From the NCBI GenBank assembly GCA_023433515.1, contig JAEZCN010000132.1, positions 1 to 19,966 on the forward strand: a stretch of 19,966 nt of DNA, in the 5' to 3' direction. Made by a program: the position numbers and the translations under genes. The stretch's first letter is position 1. Each line of letters begins with the position of its first letter. Shown here piece by piece: positions 8,225 to 15,607 of the stretch. The DNA is from Pseudomonadota bacterium (GTDB lineage Bacteria; Pseudomonadota; Gammaproteobacteria; Steroidobacterales; Steroidobacteraceae). The notes under the pieces are model-generated. The model was not told the origin of the DNA. It made no database searches and saw nothing but the letters and a program-made list of their open reading frames with translations.

Positions 8225-10764
8225 GCCGCGACTCCGGTCTCGGCGAGCTTCGCCCGCTCTTCGGCGGTCGCCGGACGGATCTGTCCTCGCTCCTCGACGA
8301 ACAGCACGTTCCTGTCGGTCTCCTCGGCGTTCACGAAGTGCCGGAAACGCTTGAGCGTCTGCGGATCCTCGATCGCGACCTTCCATTCGCAGGCGTACGT
8401 GCCGATCACGCGCGCCATGTCGGCCTCGAGCTCGGCGGCGATGCCGAGCGAGTCCTCGCAAACCACCTTGCGCACGTAGTCGATGCCGCCCTCGAGATTT
8501 TCGAGCCAGGTCGACGTGCGCTGCAGCCGGTCCGCCGTGCGCACGTAGAACATGAGGTAGCGGTCGATGTATCTGATCAGCGTCGCGGTATCGAGGTCGC
8601 GCGCCAGCAGGTCGGCGTGGCGCGGCTTCATGCCGCCGTTGCCGGAGACGTAGAGGTTCCAGCCGCCTTCGGTCGCGATGACGCCGACGTCCTTGCCCTG
8701 CGCCTCCGCGCACTCGCGCGTGCAACCGGACACCGCGAACTTGATCTTGTGCGGCGCGCGCAGGCCCTTGTAGCGATTCTCGAGATCGATCGCGAGGCCG
8801 ACCGAATCCTGCACGCCGTAGCGGCACCACGTGGAGCCGACACAGCTCTTCACCGTGCGCAGCGCCTTGCCGTACGCGTGGCCGGATTCGAATCCGGCTT
8901 CGATGAGCTCGCGCCAGATCTCGGGCAACTGGTGCACCTGGGCGCCGAACATGTCGATGCGCTGGCCACCCGTGATCTTGGTATAGAGGCCGTACTTCTT
9001 CGCGATCTGGCCGATGACGATGAGTCCGTCCGGCGTGATCTCGCCACCCGGTACGCGCGGCACCACGGAGTACGTGCCGTCCTTCTGCATGTTCGCGAGG
9101 TAGTAGTCGTTCGTGTCCTGCAGCGGGGCGTTGCGCTTCTTCAGCACGAACTCGTTCCAGCACGAAGCGAGGATCGACGCGACCGCGGGTTTGCAGATGT
9201 CGCAGCCGATGCCCTTGCCGTGTCTGGCGATCAGATCGTCGAAGGTCCTGATCTCTCCGACCCGCACCAGGTGGAAAAGCTGCTGGCGCGTGTACGGGAA
9301 GTGCTCGCACATCGACACGTTGACGCTCACGCCGCGCTTCTTGAGCTCGGCGTTGAGTAGTTGGGTGACGAGCGGCGTGCATCCGCCGCAGGACGTGCCC
9401 GCCTTGGTCTTCGTCTTGAGCGCGCCGACGGTCGTGCAGCCCGCCTCGATGGCCGCGCAGATGCCGCCCTTCGTGACGTTGTTGCACGAGCACACCTGGG
9501 CGGTTGCCGGCAGCGCGGCCAGCGCGTTGGTCGGGGGTGCGCCTGCGCGGGCCGCGGCGGCCGGAAACAGCAGAGTCTCGGGATTCTCGGGCAACGCCAT
9601 CGCGTTGCTCATCGTCTGGTGCCACATCGAGTAGTCGGACGTGTCGCCGACCAGCACCGCGCCGAGCAGCGTCTTGCACTCGGCGTCGACGACCAGCTTC
9701 TTGTAGACCTCCTTGCGCTGGTCGAAGAACGAATAGACGCGCGCGCCCGGGGTCGCCGCGTGAGCATCACCAATCGAGCCGACTTCGACGCCGAGCAGCT
9801 TGAGCTTGGTGCTCATGTCGGCGCCGGCGAAGGTTTCTCCCTCGGTGCCGAGGATGCGCGAGGCGGCGATGCGCGCCATCTGGTAGCCCGGCGCGACGAG
9901 GCCGAAGATCTTGCCGTCGAACGAAGCGCACTCGCCGATCGCGAAGATGGATTCGTCGGACGTGCGGCAGTCGCCGTCGATCACGATGCCGCCGCGCGGC
10001 GCGACTTCGAGGCCGCTATTGCGCGCGAGTTCGTCGCGCGGGCGGATGCCCGCGGAGATCACGACGATGTCGGTTTCGAGCGAGCCGCCGTCGGCGAAAT
10101 GCATGCGATGGCGCGCGGATTCGCCATCGTCGATGCGCGTGGTGTTCTTGCCGGTGTGGACCGCGACACCGAGGCCTTCGATGCGTGAACGCAGCAGGCC
10201 GCCGCCGCCCTCATCCACCTGCACGGCCATGAGTCGCGGCGCGAATTCCACGACGTGGGTAGTGAGGCCGAGATCCTTGAGCGCCTTCGCGGCTTCGAGG
10301 CCCAGCAAACCACCACCGATCACTACACCGCGCGTGGAGTTCTTGCCGGATTCGCCGATCGCCTCGAGGTCTTCGATCGTGCGATACACGAAGACGCCGG
10401 GACGATCGCGTCCCGGGATCGGCGGAACGAACGGATACGAACCGGTCGCCAGCACCAGGACGTCGTATTCGTACTCCGCGCCGCTCTTCGTCGTGACGCG
10501 TTTGCCCGCGCGATCGATCGAGACGACCGGATCGCCCGAGTGCAGCTCGATGCCGTTCTTGTCGAAGAATTCGCGCGTCGTGAGCGTCAGGTCATCGACG
10601 CTCGAACCGGAGAAGAATTTGGAGAGATTGACGCGGTCGTACGCGAGCCGCGGTTCTTCCGCGAGCATCGTGATCGACAAGTCCCTGGGTGAATCCTGGG
10701 TCAGCGATTCGAGAAACCGCTGCCCGACCATTCCGTGGCCGACGACAATAATTCGCGTGGACAT
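8221..10764 (-). CDS. nirB: Assimilatory NAD(P)H nitrite reductase, large subunit
   Basis: 847 aa from the ATG at 10764, the same length as E. coli NirB. It reduces nitrite to ammonium with six electrons from NAD(P)H. Domain order: FAD-binding (IIVVGHGMVGQRF), NAD(P)-binding (GVVIGGGLLGLEAAKAL), FAD motif (ESIFAIGECASF), BFD-like [2Fe-2S] (VCSCNNV near 423, then GTSCGGC), ferredoxin-like half domain, and the sirohaem/[4Fe-4S] site with Cys pairs CVGSTWC near 638-644 and CTREC near 678-682, matching the four ligands of the family. A TTG at 10794 would add ten residues but coincides with the predicted transcription start, and the family begins just before the Rossmann motif. GAGGG lies 12 bases before the ATG. 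It is first in the operon, behind a sigma54-like promoter, and overlaps the nirD fusion by four bases. Confidence 0.96.
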   Translation of the reverse strand: MSTRIIVVGHGMVGQRFLESLTQDSPRDLSITMLAEEPRLAYDRVNLSKFFSGSSVDDLTLTTREFFDKNGIELHSGDPVVSIDRAGKRVTTKSGAEYEYDVLVLATGSYPFVPPIPGRDRPGVFVYRTIEDLEAIGESGKNSTRGVVIGGGLLGLEAAKALKDLGLTTHVVEFAPRLMAVQVDEGGGGLLRSRIEGLGVAVHTGKNTTRIDDGESARHRMHFADGGSLETDIVVISAGIRPRDELARNSGLEVAPRGGIVIDGDCRTSDESIFAIGECASFDGKIFGLVAPGYQMARIAASRILGTEGETFAGADMSTKLKLLGVEVGSIGDAHAATPGARVYSFFDQRKEVYKKLVVDAECKTLLGAVLVGDTSDYSMWHQTMSNAMALPENPETLLFPAAAARAGAPPTNALAALPATAQVCSCNNVTKGGICAAIEAGCTTVGALKTKTKAGTSCGGCTPLVTQLLNAELKKRGVSVNVSMCEHFPYTRQQLFHLVRVGEIRTFDDLIARHGKGIGCDICKPAVASILASCWNEFVLKKRNAPLQDTNDYYLANMQKDGTYSVVPRVPGGEITPDGLIVIGQIAKKYGLYTKITGGQRIDMFGAQVHQLPEIWRELIEAGFESGHAYGKALRTVKSCVGSTWCRYGVQDSVGLAIDLENRYKGLRAPHKIKFAVSGCTRECAEAQGKDVGVIATEGGWNLYVSGNGGMKPRHADLLARDLDTATLIRYIDRYLMFYVRTADRLQRTSTWLENLEGGIDYVRKVVCEDSLGIAAELEADMARVIGTYACEWKVAIEDPQTLKRFRHFVNAEETDRNVLFVEERGQIRPATAEERAKLAETGVAA

Positions 10765-10805
10765 TGCTGAATCTGGCCCTCGTTCCGATAGCAATGACCT
10801 TGTTA

Positions 10806-10821
10806 AGCAACGTCCATGCCA
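10806..10821 (-). promoter_or_regulatory. Sigma54 (RpoN) promoter of the nirB operon
   Basis: On the minus strand the sequence TGGCATGGACGTTGCT matches the consensus TGGCAC-N5-TTGCW at all conserved positions except one, with the required ten bases between GG and GC. Transcription would start near 10795, about 30 bases before the nirB ATG. Sigma54/NtrC control is established for nitrate assimilation operons in several Proteobacteria; its use here is inferred. Confidence 0.7.
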
Positions 10822-10871
10822 CGAACGGCGGCGGGGGGAAGTCCGCAGCCGGGGCCTTGAATTGGGTGGGT

Positions 10872-10888
10872 TGCCTCAGTCCGGTGCA
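10872..10888. promoter_or_regulatory. NtrC-like enhancer site 1 (nirB operon)
   Basis: Minus strand TGCACC-GGACT-GAGGCA compared with the NtrC consensus TGCACC-N5-GGTGCA: the first half is perfect and the second matches at four of six positions. The centre is about 85 bases upstream of the predicted sigma54 start, a usual enhancer distance. Confidence 0.5.
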
Positions 10889-10902
10889 GGGGGTGAACCC
10901 CC
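10889..10902. other. Short perfect GC hairpin GGGGG-TGAA-CCCCC
   Basis: A five-base-pair inverted repeat with a four-base loop lies six bases downstream of the stop of the membrane protein gene at 10908-11402 and between the two NtrC-like sites. There is no T-run, so it is not a typical intrinsic terminator. It could weaken read-through into the nirB operon or be incidental. Confidence 0.35.
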
Positions 10903-10903
10903 G

Positions 10904-10920
10904 CGCCTCAGTTGCGGGCA
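10904..10920. promoter_or_regulatory. Possible weak NtrC-like site 2
   Basis: This 17-base stretch matches site 1 at 12 of 17 positions (both contain GCCTCAGT and end GGGCA or GTGCA on the plus strand) and lies exactly 32 bp from it, three helical turns. It matches the consensus poorly and overlaps the end of the neighbouring coding sequence, so it is only a candidate. Confidence 0.3.
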
Positions 10921-11402
10921 GCGCTCCGGAAATACGCCTTCGCTTTCCTTGAAAAAGCAAAGGCATAGAGCAGCCCGACGGCGGGTACGAAACAGAGGAG
11001 AAAGCTCAGGATGAGGCTTGGTACCTGGGACATGTCCTTGTGCGACAGGTAGGTCGTGATCACGAGCCAGATCAACGCGCCGAGGAAAAACGAGTAGAGA
11101 GCGACGCCACACCAGCGACCGAGCTGCGACCGCCGGGGTAGTTGGTAAAGCATCACGAACAGCACGACGAGGAATCCGATGCGGAATCCGGTGTTGGTGG
11201 GCATCCAGATCATCGTCACGCCGACCTTGCTCCACTCCCAGATCCCGTAGAAGTAGCGAGTGATGCCGACGGCGAGCATCGCCGCCACCGCGACCGCCAG
11301 CACCTGCGTGATCGTCACCGCCCACGGTTTCGGTGGATGCTGCGCGCCCCGGTCGTCCGCCACCGTCGCTGTCGGCGGCAGATATGGATTGTGTTCGGTC
11401 AC
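10908..11402 (-). CDS. Four-helix membrane protein of unknown function with NPYLPP N-terminus
   Basis: 164 aa. The N-terminus MTEHNPYLPPTATV has the NPY-x-PP pattern seen at the start of many uncharacterised small bacterial membrane proteins. Four membrane segments can be seen at about residues 28-48, 72-90, 100-121 and 128-150, with a basic C-terminal tail. The start is GTG at 11402, overlapping the stop of the upstream gene as GTGA, so translation is probably coupled. It ends just before the regulatory region of nirB, but nothing in the sequence ties it to nitrogen metabolism. No function can be assigned. Confidence 0.75.
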   Translation of the reverse strand: MTEHNPYLPPTATVADDRGAQHPPKPWAVTITQVLAVAVAAMLAVGITRYFYGIWEWSKVGVTMIWMPTNTGFRIGFLVVLFVMLYQLPRRSQLGRWCGVALYSFFLGALIWLVITTYLSHKDMSQVPSLILSFLLCFVPAVGLLYAFAFSRKAKAYFRSAARN

Positions 11403-11797
11403 GACGAAGCGGGTTCGCGCAATGGATTACCGAACACGACGTACGCGAATCCGGCGAGAAAGATCGCGTAGATAGCCGCGACCCCCCACGCCCAGCCCGG
11501 CACCAGGCCCGCATGAGCGGCTTTCGCAATCGCGAGTCCCGCGGCAGTGAAATGCAGCAAGTTGCCGATCGCGACCGGCCGCCCGTAAATGCCGCCGATG
11601 AGGTTGCCCCGGCCCATCCAGTTGATCATCGCGAAACTGCAACAGAGGGCACCGGCCACTTGCACGACCAGTAGTTCGGCACCCGCGCCGGACGATCCCA
11701 GCTTTGCCAGCACGATCTCGGGCGCGAAGACGCAGGGGATTCCGAGCAGCAAGAGCGTCAGCGCGCTCGCGGACATGAGGATGCGGGTCATCGTCAC
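11399..11797 (-). CDS. Small four-helix membrane protein of unknown function
   Basis: 132 aa, beginning MTMTRILMSASALTLLLLG. Hydrophobic segments at about 6-25, 42-60, 74-93 and 101-122 suggest four membrane spans. The loop between spans 2 and 3 contains NWMGRGNLIGGIYGRP. GTG at 11797 is preferred because GGAG lies nine bases upstream; an ATG two codons later is possible. It overlaps the next gene by GTGA and forms a two-gene unit with it. I do not recognise the family beyond a small integral membrane protein. Confidence 0.75.
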   Translation of the reverse strand: MTMTRILMSASALTLLLLGIPCVFAPEIVLAKLGSSGAGAELLVVQVAGALCCSFAMINWMGRGNLIGGIYGRPVAIGNLLHFTAAGLAIAKAAHAGLVPGWAWGVAAIYAIFLAGFAYVVFGNPLREPASS

Positions 11798-11854
11798 GCG
11801 GAAACTCCATTGAATGTCATGCGGTCCATCGCGGGGTCCAAGTAGATAGTACCG

Positions 11855-12292
11855 CTAACTCTTCAGGAACAGTGAACCGCCGCCATAGTCGATGACCGCC
11901 GCATGTTCCTCGAACACGTCGACTCCCATGATGGCCTCGACCGCGTTCTCGCCTTTCTCGACCAGGGCGTCGTTGACGTGAGAGAGATCCATGGCCAGGA
12001 GCATTTTCGGACGTATGGACACCTCGGCCAGCTCGAGGCGAGCATCTTCGACGACGTATACGTCCATCTGGAAGTTGCCCGCGCCGCCGCCCTTTTCGGG
12101 CTGCAGGGTAAGTGCCAGATCGAGCTCGCGCGCCAGCGCCAGACTGACCAGCGTACAGCCCGCCCCGGTGTCGACGAGCACGGATACCGGACGACCGCGC
12201 AGGGATCCCGGTGCGTGGAAGTGCCCGATGCCGCTGCGCTGCAGGGGAATCCGTCGATACCCAGTGTGAGACAAGAACTCCGGAAGTTGCAT
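11855..12292 (-). CDS. Retropepsin-like aspartic protease (clan AA)
   Basis: 145 aa from the ATG at 12292. The catalytic triad appears as VLVDTGAGCTLVSLALAREL near residues 39-58, followed by DARLELAEVSI and IMGVDVFEEHAAVIDYGGG, where the hydrophobic-hydrophobic-Gly element of the fold is expected. The size fits a single-domain bacterial retropepsin that would act as a homodimer. There is no signal peptide or membrane anchor, so it is probably cytoplasmic. AGAGGTG precedes the ATG by six bases; an in-frame GTG at 12301 would add three residues. It follows the DUF6624 gene by 29-37 bp and may share its transcript. Substrate unknown. Confidence 0.82.
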   Translation of the reverse strand: MQLPEFLSHTGYRRIPLQRSGIGHFHAPGSLRGRPVSVLVDTGAGCTLVSLALARELDLALTLQPEKGGGAGNFQMDVYVVEDARLELAEVSIRPKMLLAMDLSHVNDALVEKGENAVEAIMGVDVFEEHAAVIDYGGGSLFLKS

Positions 12293-12329
12293 CGCACCCA
12301 CCTCTATCCACCCAGCTTACTGCTTCGCT

Positions 12330-12938
12330 TCAATGCTCATCCAGCCAGCCCGCGGAGCGACGCCACTCGCGGATTTCCGCCTGGCGCGCTTCCCAGTCGG
12401 CCGGTGGGCGTTCGCCGTATTCCACCGCAAGTTGGCGCTTGCGCTGAACGACTTCGGCCAACGGCGGCAATCCGACTTCGGAGCGACGAAGGTCGGCATT
12501 CCAAGCATCGTCGATCGGCAGCGGACTCATCCGGCCGTCTCGGTCCCAATCGAATTGGGTTCCGTATCGCTGGCCCTTGCCTTCGTTCACGCGGATCCGG
12601 TCCTCGAGCATCGCGACATGCGCGCGCGTGACTTCACCTCGCGACGCGGCCTCGCTCATCATCGCGAGGCCTCGCCGCTGCAGAGAGGGATTGCCTATCG
12701 CGTGCTGGAGTATCAGCCAGGCGGCCTCCGCGCCATCGTCGCCTGCGAGCGCGCGCGTCGGCCAGCCATGCGACTCGATGAGTGCGCGCAGCCGCCCTGC
12801 ATTGCGCTCGTGGACCTCGCGCATGCGCGGGTGATATCCCTTGAAGAGCTCGCCGCTTTGCGCGAGCTCCTCCCGCACACGCAGGTCCTCGGCCGCCATT
12901 TCGAGCAGCTCGGAGCGGAGTTGAAGCACGCGACACAT
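12330..12938 (-). CDS. DUF6624 domain protein
   Basis: 202 aa from the ATG at 12938. The sequence matches the pattern of DUF6624: LRSELLEMAAEDLRVRE, a central MREVHERNAGRLRALIESHGWP, AWLILQHAIGNPSLQRRGL, LEDRIRVNEGKGQRYGTQF, and DRDGRMSPLPIDD near the end. The family is uncharacterised; it is soluble and mostly helical. The start is uncertain, because the frame stays open upstream through the 3' part of a broken NTF2-like gene (GTYRGVSDVQEHIGK), and the ORF may have gained its present start after that gene was truncated. No strong ribosome site precedes the ATG. It is followed closely by the retropepsin-like gene. Confidence 0.8.
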   Translation of the reverse strand: MCRVLQLRSELLEMAAEDLRVREELAQSGELFKGYHPRMREVHERNAGRLRALIESHGWPTRALAGDDGAEAAWLILQHAIGNPSLQRRGLAMMSEAASRGEVTRAHVAMLEDRIRVNEGKGQRYGTQFDWDRDGRMSPLPIDDAWNADLRRSEVGLPPLAEVVQRKRQLAVEYGERPPADWEARQAEIREWRRSAGWLDEH

Positions 12939-12940
12939 GG

Positions 12941-13087
12941 TCACGCGCACTTTTCCGATGTGCTCCTGCACGTCGGAAACCCCGCGATAGGTGCCGGAAG
13001 TCGCATGAAAACCTTGACGATCGCCTGCATGTCGAAGCGATTGATCGCGGAGAAGAAATCCTCGAGTACCTTGGTTTCCGTGCTCAT
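12941..13087 (-). pseudogene. Remnant of an NTF2/SnoaL-like gene
   Basis: The ATG at 13087, three bases after the DUF1801 stop, opens MSTETKVLEDFFSAINRFDM, the typical first helix of SnoaL/nuclear transport factor 2-like proteins. After QAIVKVF the frame becomes meaningless and stops at 12943-12941. In another frame the same DNA continues as GFHATSGTYRGVSDVQEHIG, the expected later part of the family, so about ten codons plus a frame-changing number of bases seem to be missing. The remaining two thirds of the domain is absent and the DUF6624 gene follows directly. Family assignment is from pattern memory. Confidence 0.6.
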
Positions 13088-13090
13088 GGG

Positions 13091-13573
13091 TCAGCTCTTG
13101 CGACGCGACTTTTTCTTCGCGGCCGCGGTCTTGTTCGACTTGATGATGAGGCTGCCCTTGCCCTTGGGCGGCAACGGGACGCTCGCCAGCTCCATCGTCG
13201 AAGCGATGAGCGCCTTCACGTCCGGATGAGACAACTTGCCGGCCGACTCCAGCGAAATGAAGCGGGTCTGCTTGCCCGATCCCTTCAGGAGTTTTTTCGG
13301 ATCCGGCAATGTCGGCCCCTGGTTGAAGTACAGGTCCACGCCCGTCTTGCGCGCGGCGAACGAGACGATGCCTTCGATCCCGCGATCGCTCGGCGAATAG
13401 GCGATGACGAGGGAGCCTGGATAGTCGTACGCCAGTTCATGCGCCGTCGGAAAGAGTTTGCGCAGGGCGGCACGGACCGATTTGGCCAGCGTCTGGATGG
13501 CCGGATCGAGCTTGTCGATGATGGATTGGAGCTGGGCCTCCGGCGTTTGCGTCGTAGTCTTGCTGGTCGCCAT
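13091..13573 (-). CDS. DUF1801 domain protein
   Basis: 160 aa from the ATG at 13573 (an in-frame GTG lies directly before it), with GAGG eight bases upstream. DUF1801 features are visible: LRKLFPTAHELAYDYPGSLVIAYSP, GIVSFAARKTGVDLYFNQG and KTLRFI-like KQTRFISLESAGKL. The C-terminus is a Lys-rich tail (KTAAAKKKSRRKS) that could bind nucleic acid or be a flexible extension. DUF1801 proteins are small soluble proteins without an established reaction. The gene lies 28 bp after the VOC gene and three bases before the NTF2-like remnant, suggesting a common transcript. Confidence 0.85.
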   Translation of the reverse strand: MATSKTTTQTPEAQLQSIIDKLDPAIQTLAKSVRAALRKLFPTAHELAYDYPGSLVIAYSPSDRGIEGIVSFAARKTGVDLYFNQGPTLPDPKKLLKGSGKQTRFISLESAGKLSHPDVKALIASTMELASVPLPPKGKGSLIIKSNKTAAAKKKSRRKS

Positions 13574-13601
13574 CACCGCAACCTCGGTAGTTGGTTGCAG
13601 C

Positions 13602-14078
13602 TCATGTCTGGCGCTTCATGGCGTCTTCACGCATGCCTTGCTGCCGGAGTTGCTGCGCGAGACCGATGAGGATCCCCTCGGGACCCCGGATGTAACAGAG
13701 CCGGTAGATGTTTTCGTAGTCGACGACCTCATCGACCACCGTCGCGCCCAGCTTTGCAAGACGCGCGAGCGTGTCGTCGAGGTCATCGACGGCGAACATC
13801 ACGCGCAGGTATCCCAAAGAGTTCACCGGCGCGTTGCGATGATCGGACGCGATCGAGGGCGCGAGGAAGCGCGAGAGCTCGACACGGCCATGGCCATCGG
13901 GCGTACGCATCATGGCGACCTCGACGCGTTGGCCGTGCACTCCCGTGACGCGACCCGACCACCCGCCTTCGATGAGCATGCGGCCTTCGAGAGTCAGGCC
14001 AAGCTCGGTGAAGAACTCGACGACGACGTCGAGGTTCTCCACCACGATGCCGACGTTGTCCATTCGCATGACTGTCAT
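13602..14078 (-). CDS. VOC-family (glyoxalase/bleomycin resistance-like) protein
   Basis: 158 aa from the ATG at 14078, which overlaps the stop of the preceding VOC gene as ATGA. Two beta-alpha-beta-beta-beta modules are visible: MDNVGIVVENLDVVVEFFTELGL in the first and LRVMFAVDDLDDTLARLAKLG in the second, ending YIRGPEGILIGLAQ, where the terminal metal-ligand Glu of the fold is expected (PEG). Such proteins are metal-dependent lyases, dioxygenases or binding proteins; the substrate cannot be told from the sequence. The MRTPDGHGRVELSRF segment is shared by a widespread uncharacterised VOC subgroup. It is probably co-translated with its neighbour. Confidence 0.85.
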   Translation of the reverse strand: MTVMRMDNVGIVVENLDVVVEFFTELGLTLEGRMLIEGGWSGRVTGVHGQRVEVAMMRTPDGHGRVELSRFLAPSIASDHRNAPVNSLGYLRVMFAVDDLDDTLARLAKLGATVVDEVVDYENIYRLCYIRGPEGILIGLAQQLRQQGMREDAMKRQT

Positions 14079-14455
14079 GGCGCCGCCGCCGATTGGCCGA
14101 ACGTCATCCAGTCGCCGTCCGGAAGTCGAACCTGGAACTCCTTCTGACGCCACGGCATGATCTTGACGGCCTGCACGCGCTCGCCCGGCAACTGTTCGAG
14201 TCGCGACTTGAGCTGCGCAAACAGTTCATCGACGTTTTCGACGTCAACGTATACGGACACGCGGGCCTTGCCATCCGGTGTAAGCGATCGAGCCGGTTCT
14301 TCCAGAAGCCTCAAGCCCGCGCCACCAAACTCCACGTACGCGTAGTTGCTCTCCTGAAACCTCAGGACGAAAGGCAACGTTTCGCAGAAGAATTCGAGCG
14401 AACGTTTCAGATCTGGCACGTGCAGGAACGGCGTAATCTGGTGAACCTTGGTCAT
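14075..14455 (-). CDS. VOC-family protein (bleomycin resistance-like)
   Basis: 126 aa beginning MTKVHQITPFLHVPDLKRSL at the ATG at 14455, with TAAGG close upstream. The N-terminal module (PFLHVPDLKRSLEFFCETL) and the second module (KARVSVYVDVENVDELFAQL, ending KEFQVRLPDGDWMTF) fit one VOC domain. No specific substrate can be named. It starts five bases after the stop of the broken PAP2-like gene, with which its frame is continuous upstream only by chance, and overlaps the second VOC gene by four bases. Two VOC genes in tandem could have arisen by duplication, but their sequences are not close. Confidence 0.85.
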   Translation of the reverse strand: MTKVHQITPFLHVPDLKRSLEFFCETLPFVLRFQESNYAYVEFGGAGLRLLEEPARSLTPDGKARVSVYVDVENVDELFAQLKSRLEQLPGERVQAVKIMPWRQKEFQVRLPDGDWMTFGQSAAAP

Positions 14456-14460
14456 GGGCC

Positions 14461-15037
14461 TTACATCGCTGTGTACTGAAATCCCACGCCTGCGGCGGCG
14501 TCTAACAACAGGCCCGCCGCGATATCCGCCACGACGTGCCGGCGGAGAACCAGGCGGGACCAGATGACGGCAACCATCGTCACGACTCCCACGATGAACG
14601 CGGGCTCGATGGACCACACGAGCATCGTCGCGAATGTAGCAAATGCCGTGTGAAGGGACACTCTCACCCAGCGGCCCATGAGCAATGCCGCGATGACTAA
14701 CGCACCGCACAACGCCAATGCGAGTGGCAGCGCGGGCTGCCTGTTCGAGAGCCACAGCAGCAGCGCGCTCAGAAGCAGCGCCGCTGCCAGGACCACGTTC
14801 AATGACTTGCGCTCCTCCCGAACGCTGGCATCGATGTGAGCCCAGCGGCCTGTCCGCACCTGGAACCAGCTGTAGCCGAGCGCGAGTGGCACTGAGAATC
14901 ACCATGGTTCCGGCGATGAGCCACAGCTGCTGCGCTGAAGCACCGCTCGAGGTTGCGGCAATCAGCGCCGCCGCGAAGAGAAGCACGACGGGATGGCCCA
15001 CAATAGAGACGGCGCGGGCGACGACCGTTCGGTTCAT
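14461..15037 (-). pseudogene. Frameshifted PAP2-like membrane phosphatase gene
   Basis: The ATG at 15037 opens MNRTVVARAVSIVGHPVVLL and continues to GTMVILS near 14893. The logical continuation (PLALGYSWFQVRTGRWAHID) is in a different frame and runs to the TAA at 14461. Together they give about 190 residues with several membrane spans and a degenerate PAP2 signature: SLHTAFATF, then SRLVLRRHVVADIAAG, in which the arginine, histidine and aspartate spacing fits the phosphatase family. One extra base (or two missing) near 14890-14900 breaks the frame. This is a real mutation or a sequencing error. It lies five bases before the first VOC gene and 22 bases after an exported protein gene. Confidence 0.65.
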
Positions 15038-15059
15038 GACGTCTGTTGCACGCGGGAAG

Positions 15060-15521
15060 TCAGTGCGCCGGGACAACGCCCGGATGGTCGATTTTCAGCA
15101 GCACCGGTTCACTGACGACACCGGCATCGGACACCGCGGTCACCTTGACGATCGCGTGGATAGGCTCCTGCACATCGGTGTTCCCGTCGCTCCAGATGAA
15201 TCCAAGAACGCCTGGCTTCCTTGGCTTGATGAAGCCTTGCGGAAATCTCACGGGCAGGTTTCCCTCGACTAGTTCGAATCTGAATCCAGCCCGGTCTGCC
15301 GGCACCGTCAGAGACAGGAATCCGATATCCGCGCACATCCCGACGTCGCCGGCGTGACCGCGGCGAATGCTGATCACACTGATTCGTGGCGGCGGCGTGG
15401 AGACGGACGAAGGAGCTGGTTCCGGTACTTGATCGAAAGGCATGTAGCTCGGCGCGATGCTGCACGCGAAGGCCGGAGACGACAGGAACACTACTACGGT
15501 GAAAAGTCTTCGGATTTGCAT
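15060..15521 (-). CDS. Exported protein of unknown function
   Basis: 153 aa. The N-terminus MQIRRLFTVVVFLSSPAFAC is a clear Sec signal peptide; cleavage after AFA is likely, although the following Cys makes a weak lipobox also possible. After a Pro/Ser-rich linker (about 25-45) the rest is a small beta-rich domain (GFLSLTVPADRAGFRFELVEG, EPIHAIVKVTAVSDAG) resembling an immunoglobulin-like or TonB-carboxypeptidase-type fold, judged by pattern only. The ATG has AAAGGTGA upstream. Family not recognised. The frameshifted PAP2-like gene starts 22 bases downstream. Confidence 0.7.
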   Translation of the reverse strand: MQIRRLFTVVVFLSSPAFACSIAPSYMPFDQVPEPAPSSVSTPPPRISVISIRRGHAGDVGMCADIGFLSLTVPADRAGFRFELVEGNLPVRFPQGFIKPRKPGVLGFIWSDGNTDVQEPIHAIVKVTAVSDAGVVSEPVLLKIDHPGVVPAH

Positions 15522-15524
15522 GTG

Positions 15525-15607
15525 TCACCTTTCGCGCAATGCAGTTGATGCGTCACTCACCGATACCTCCCCACCGGCATTCCACGATTCGCCCGGGCCG
15601 GCATGTC
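15525..15607 (-). pseudogene. Fragment carrying an ESWNAG motif
   Basis: Directly after the PH-domain gene, the minus strand reads GPGESWNAGGEVSVSDAS and stops at 15527-15525. No start codon lies at a sensible place, so this is probably the tail or a leftover of a gene. The motif and 13 identical bases (15572-15584) recur in the small gene at 16869-17051, which suggests a shared ancestor. Confidence 0.3.

Noticed and set aside
6668..9679. Minus-strand open frame of 1003 codons
   Set aside because: Its first half is an out-of-frame reading of nirB; the real gene begins at 8224 with an ATGA overlap.
10889..10902. Intrinsic terminator after the membrane protein gene
   Set aside because: The hairpin is perfect but only five pairs long and no T-run follows on either strand, so it was listed as a hairpin only.
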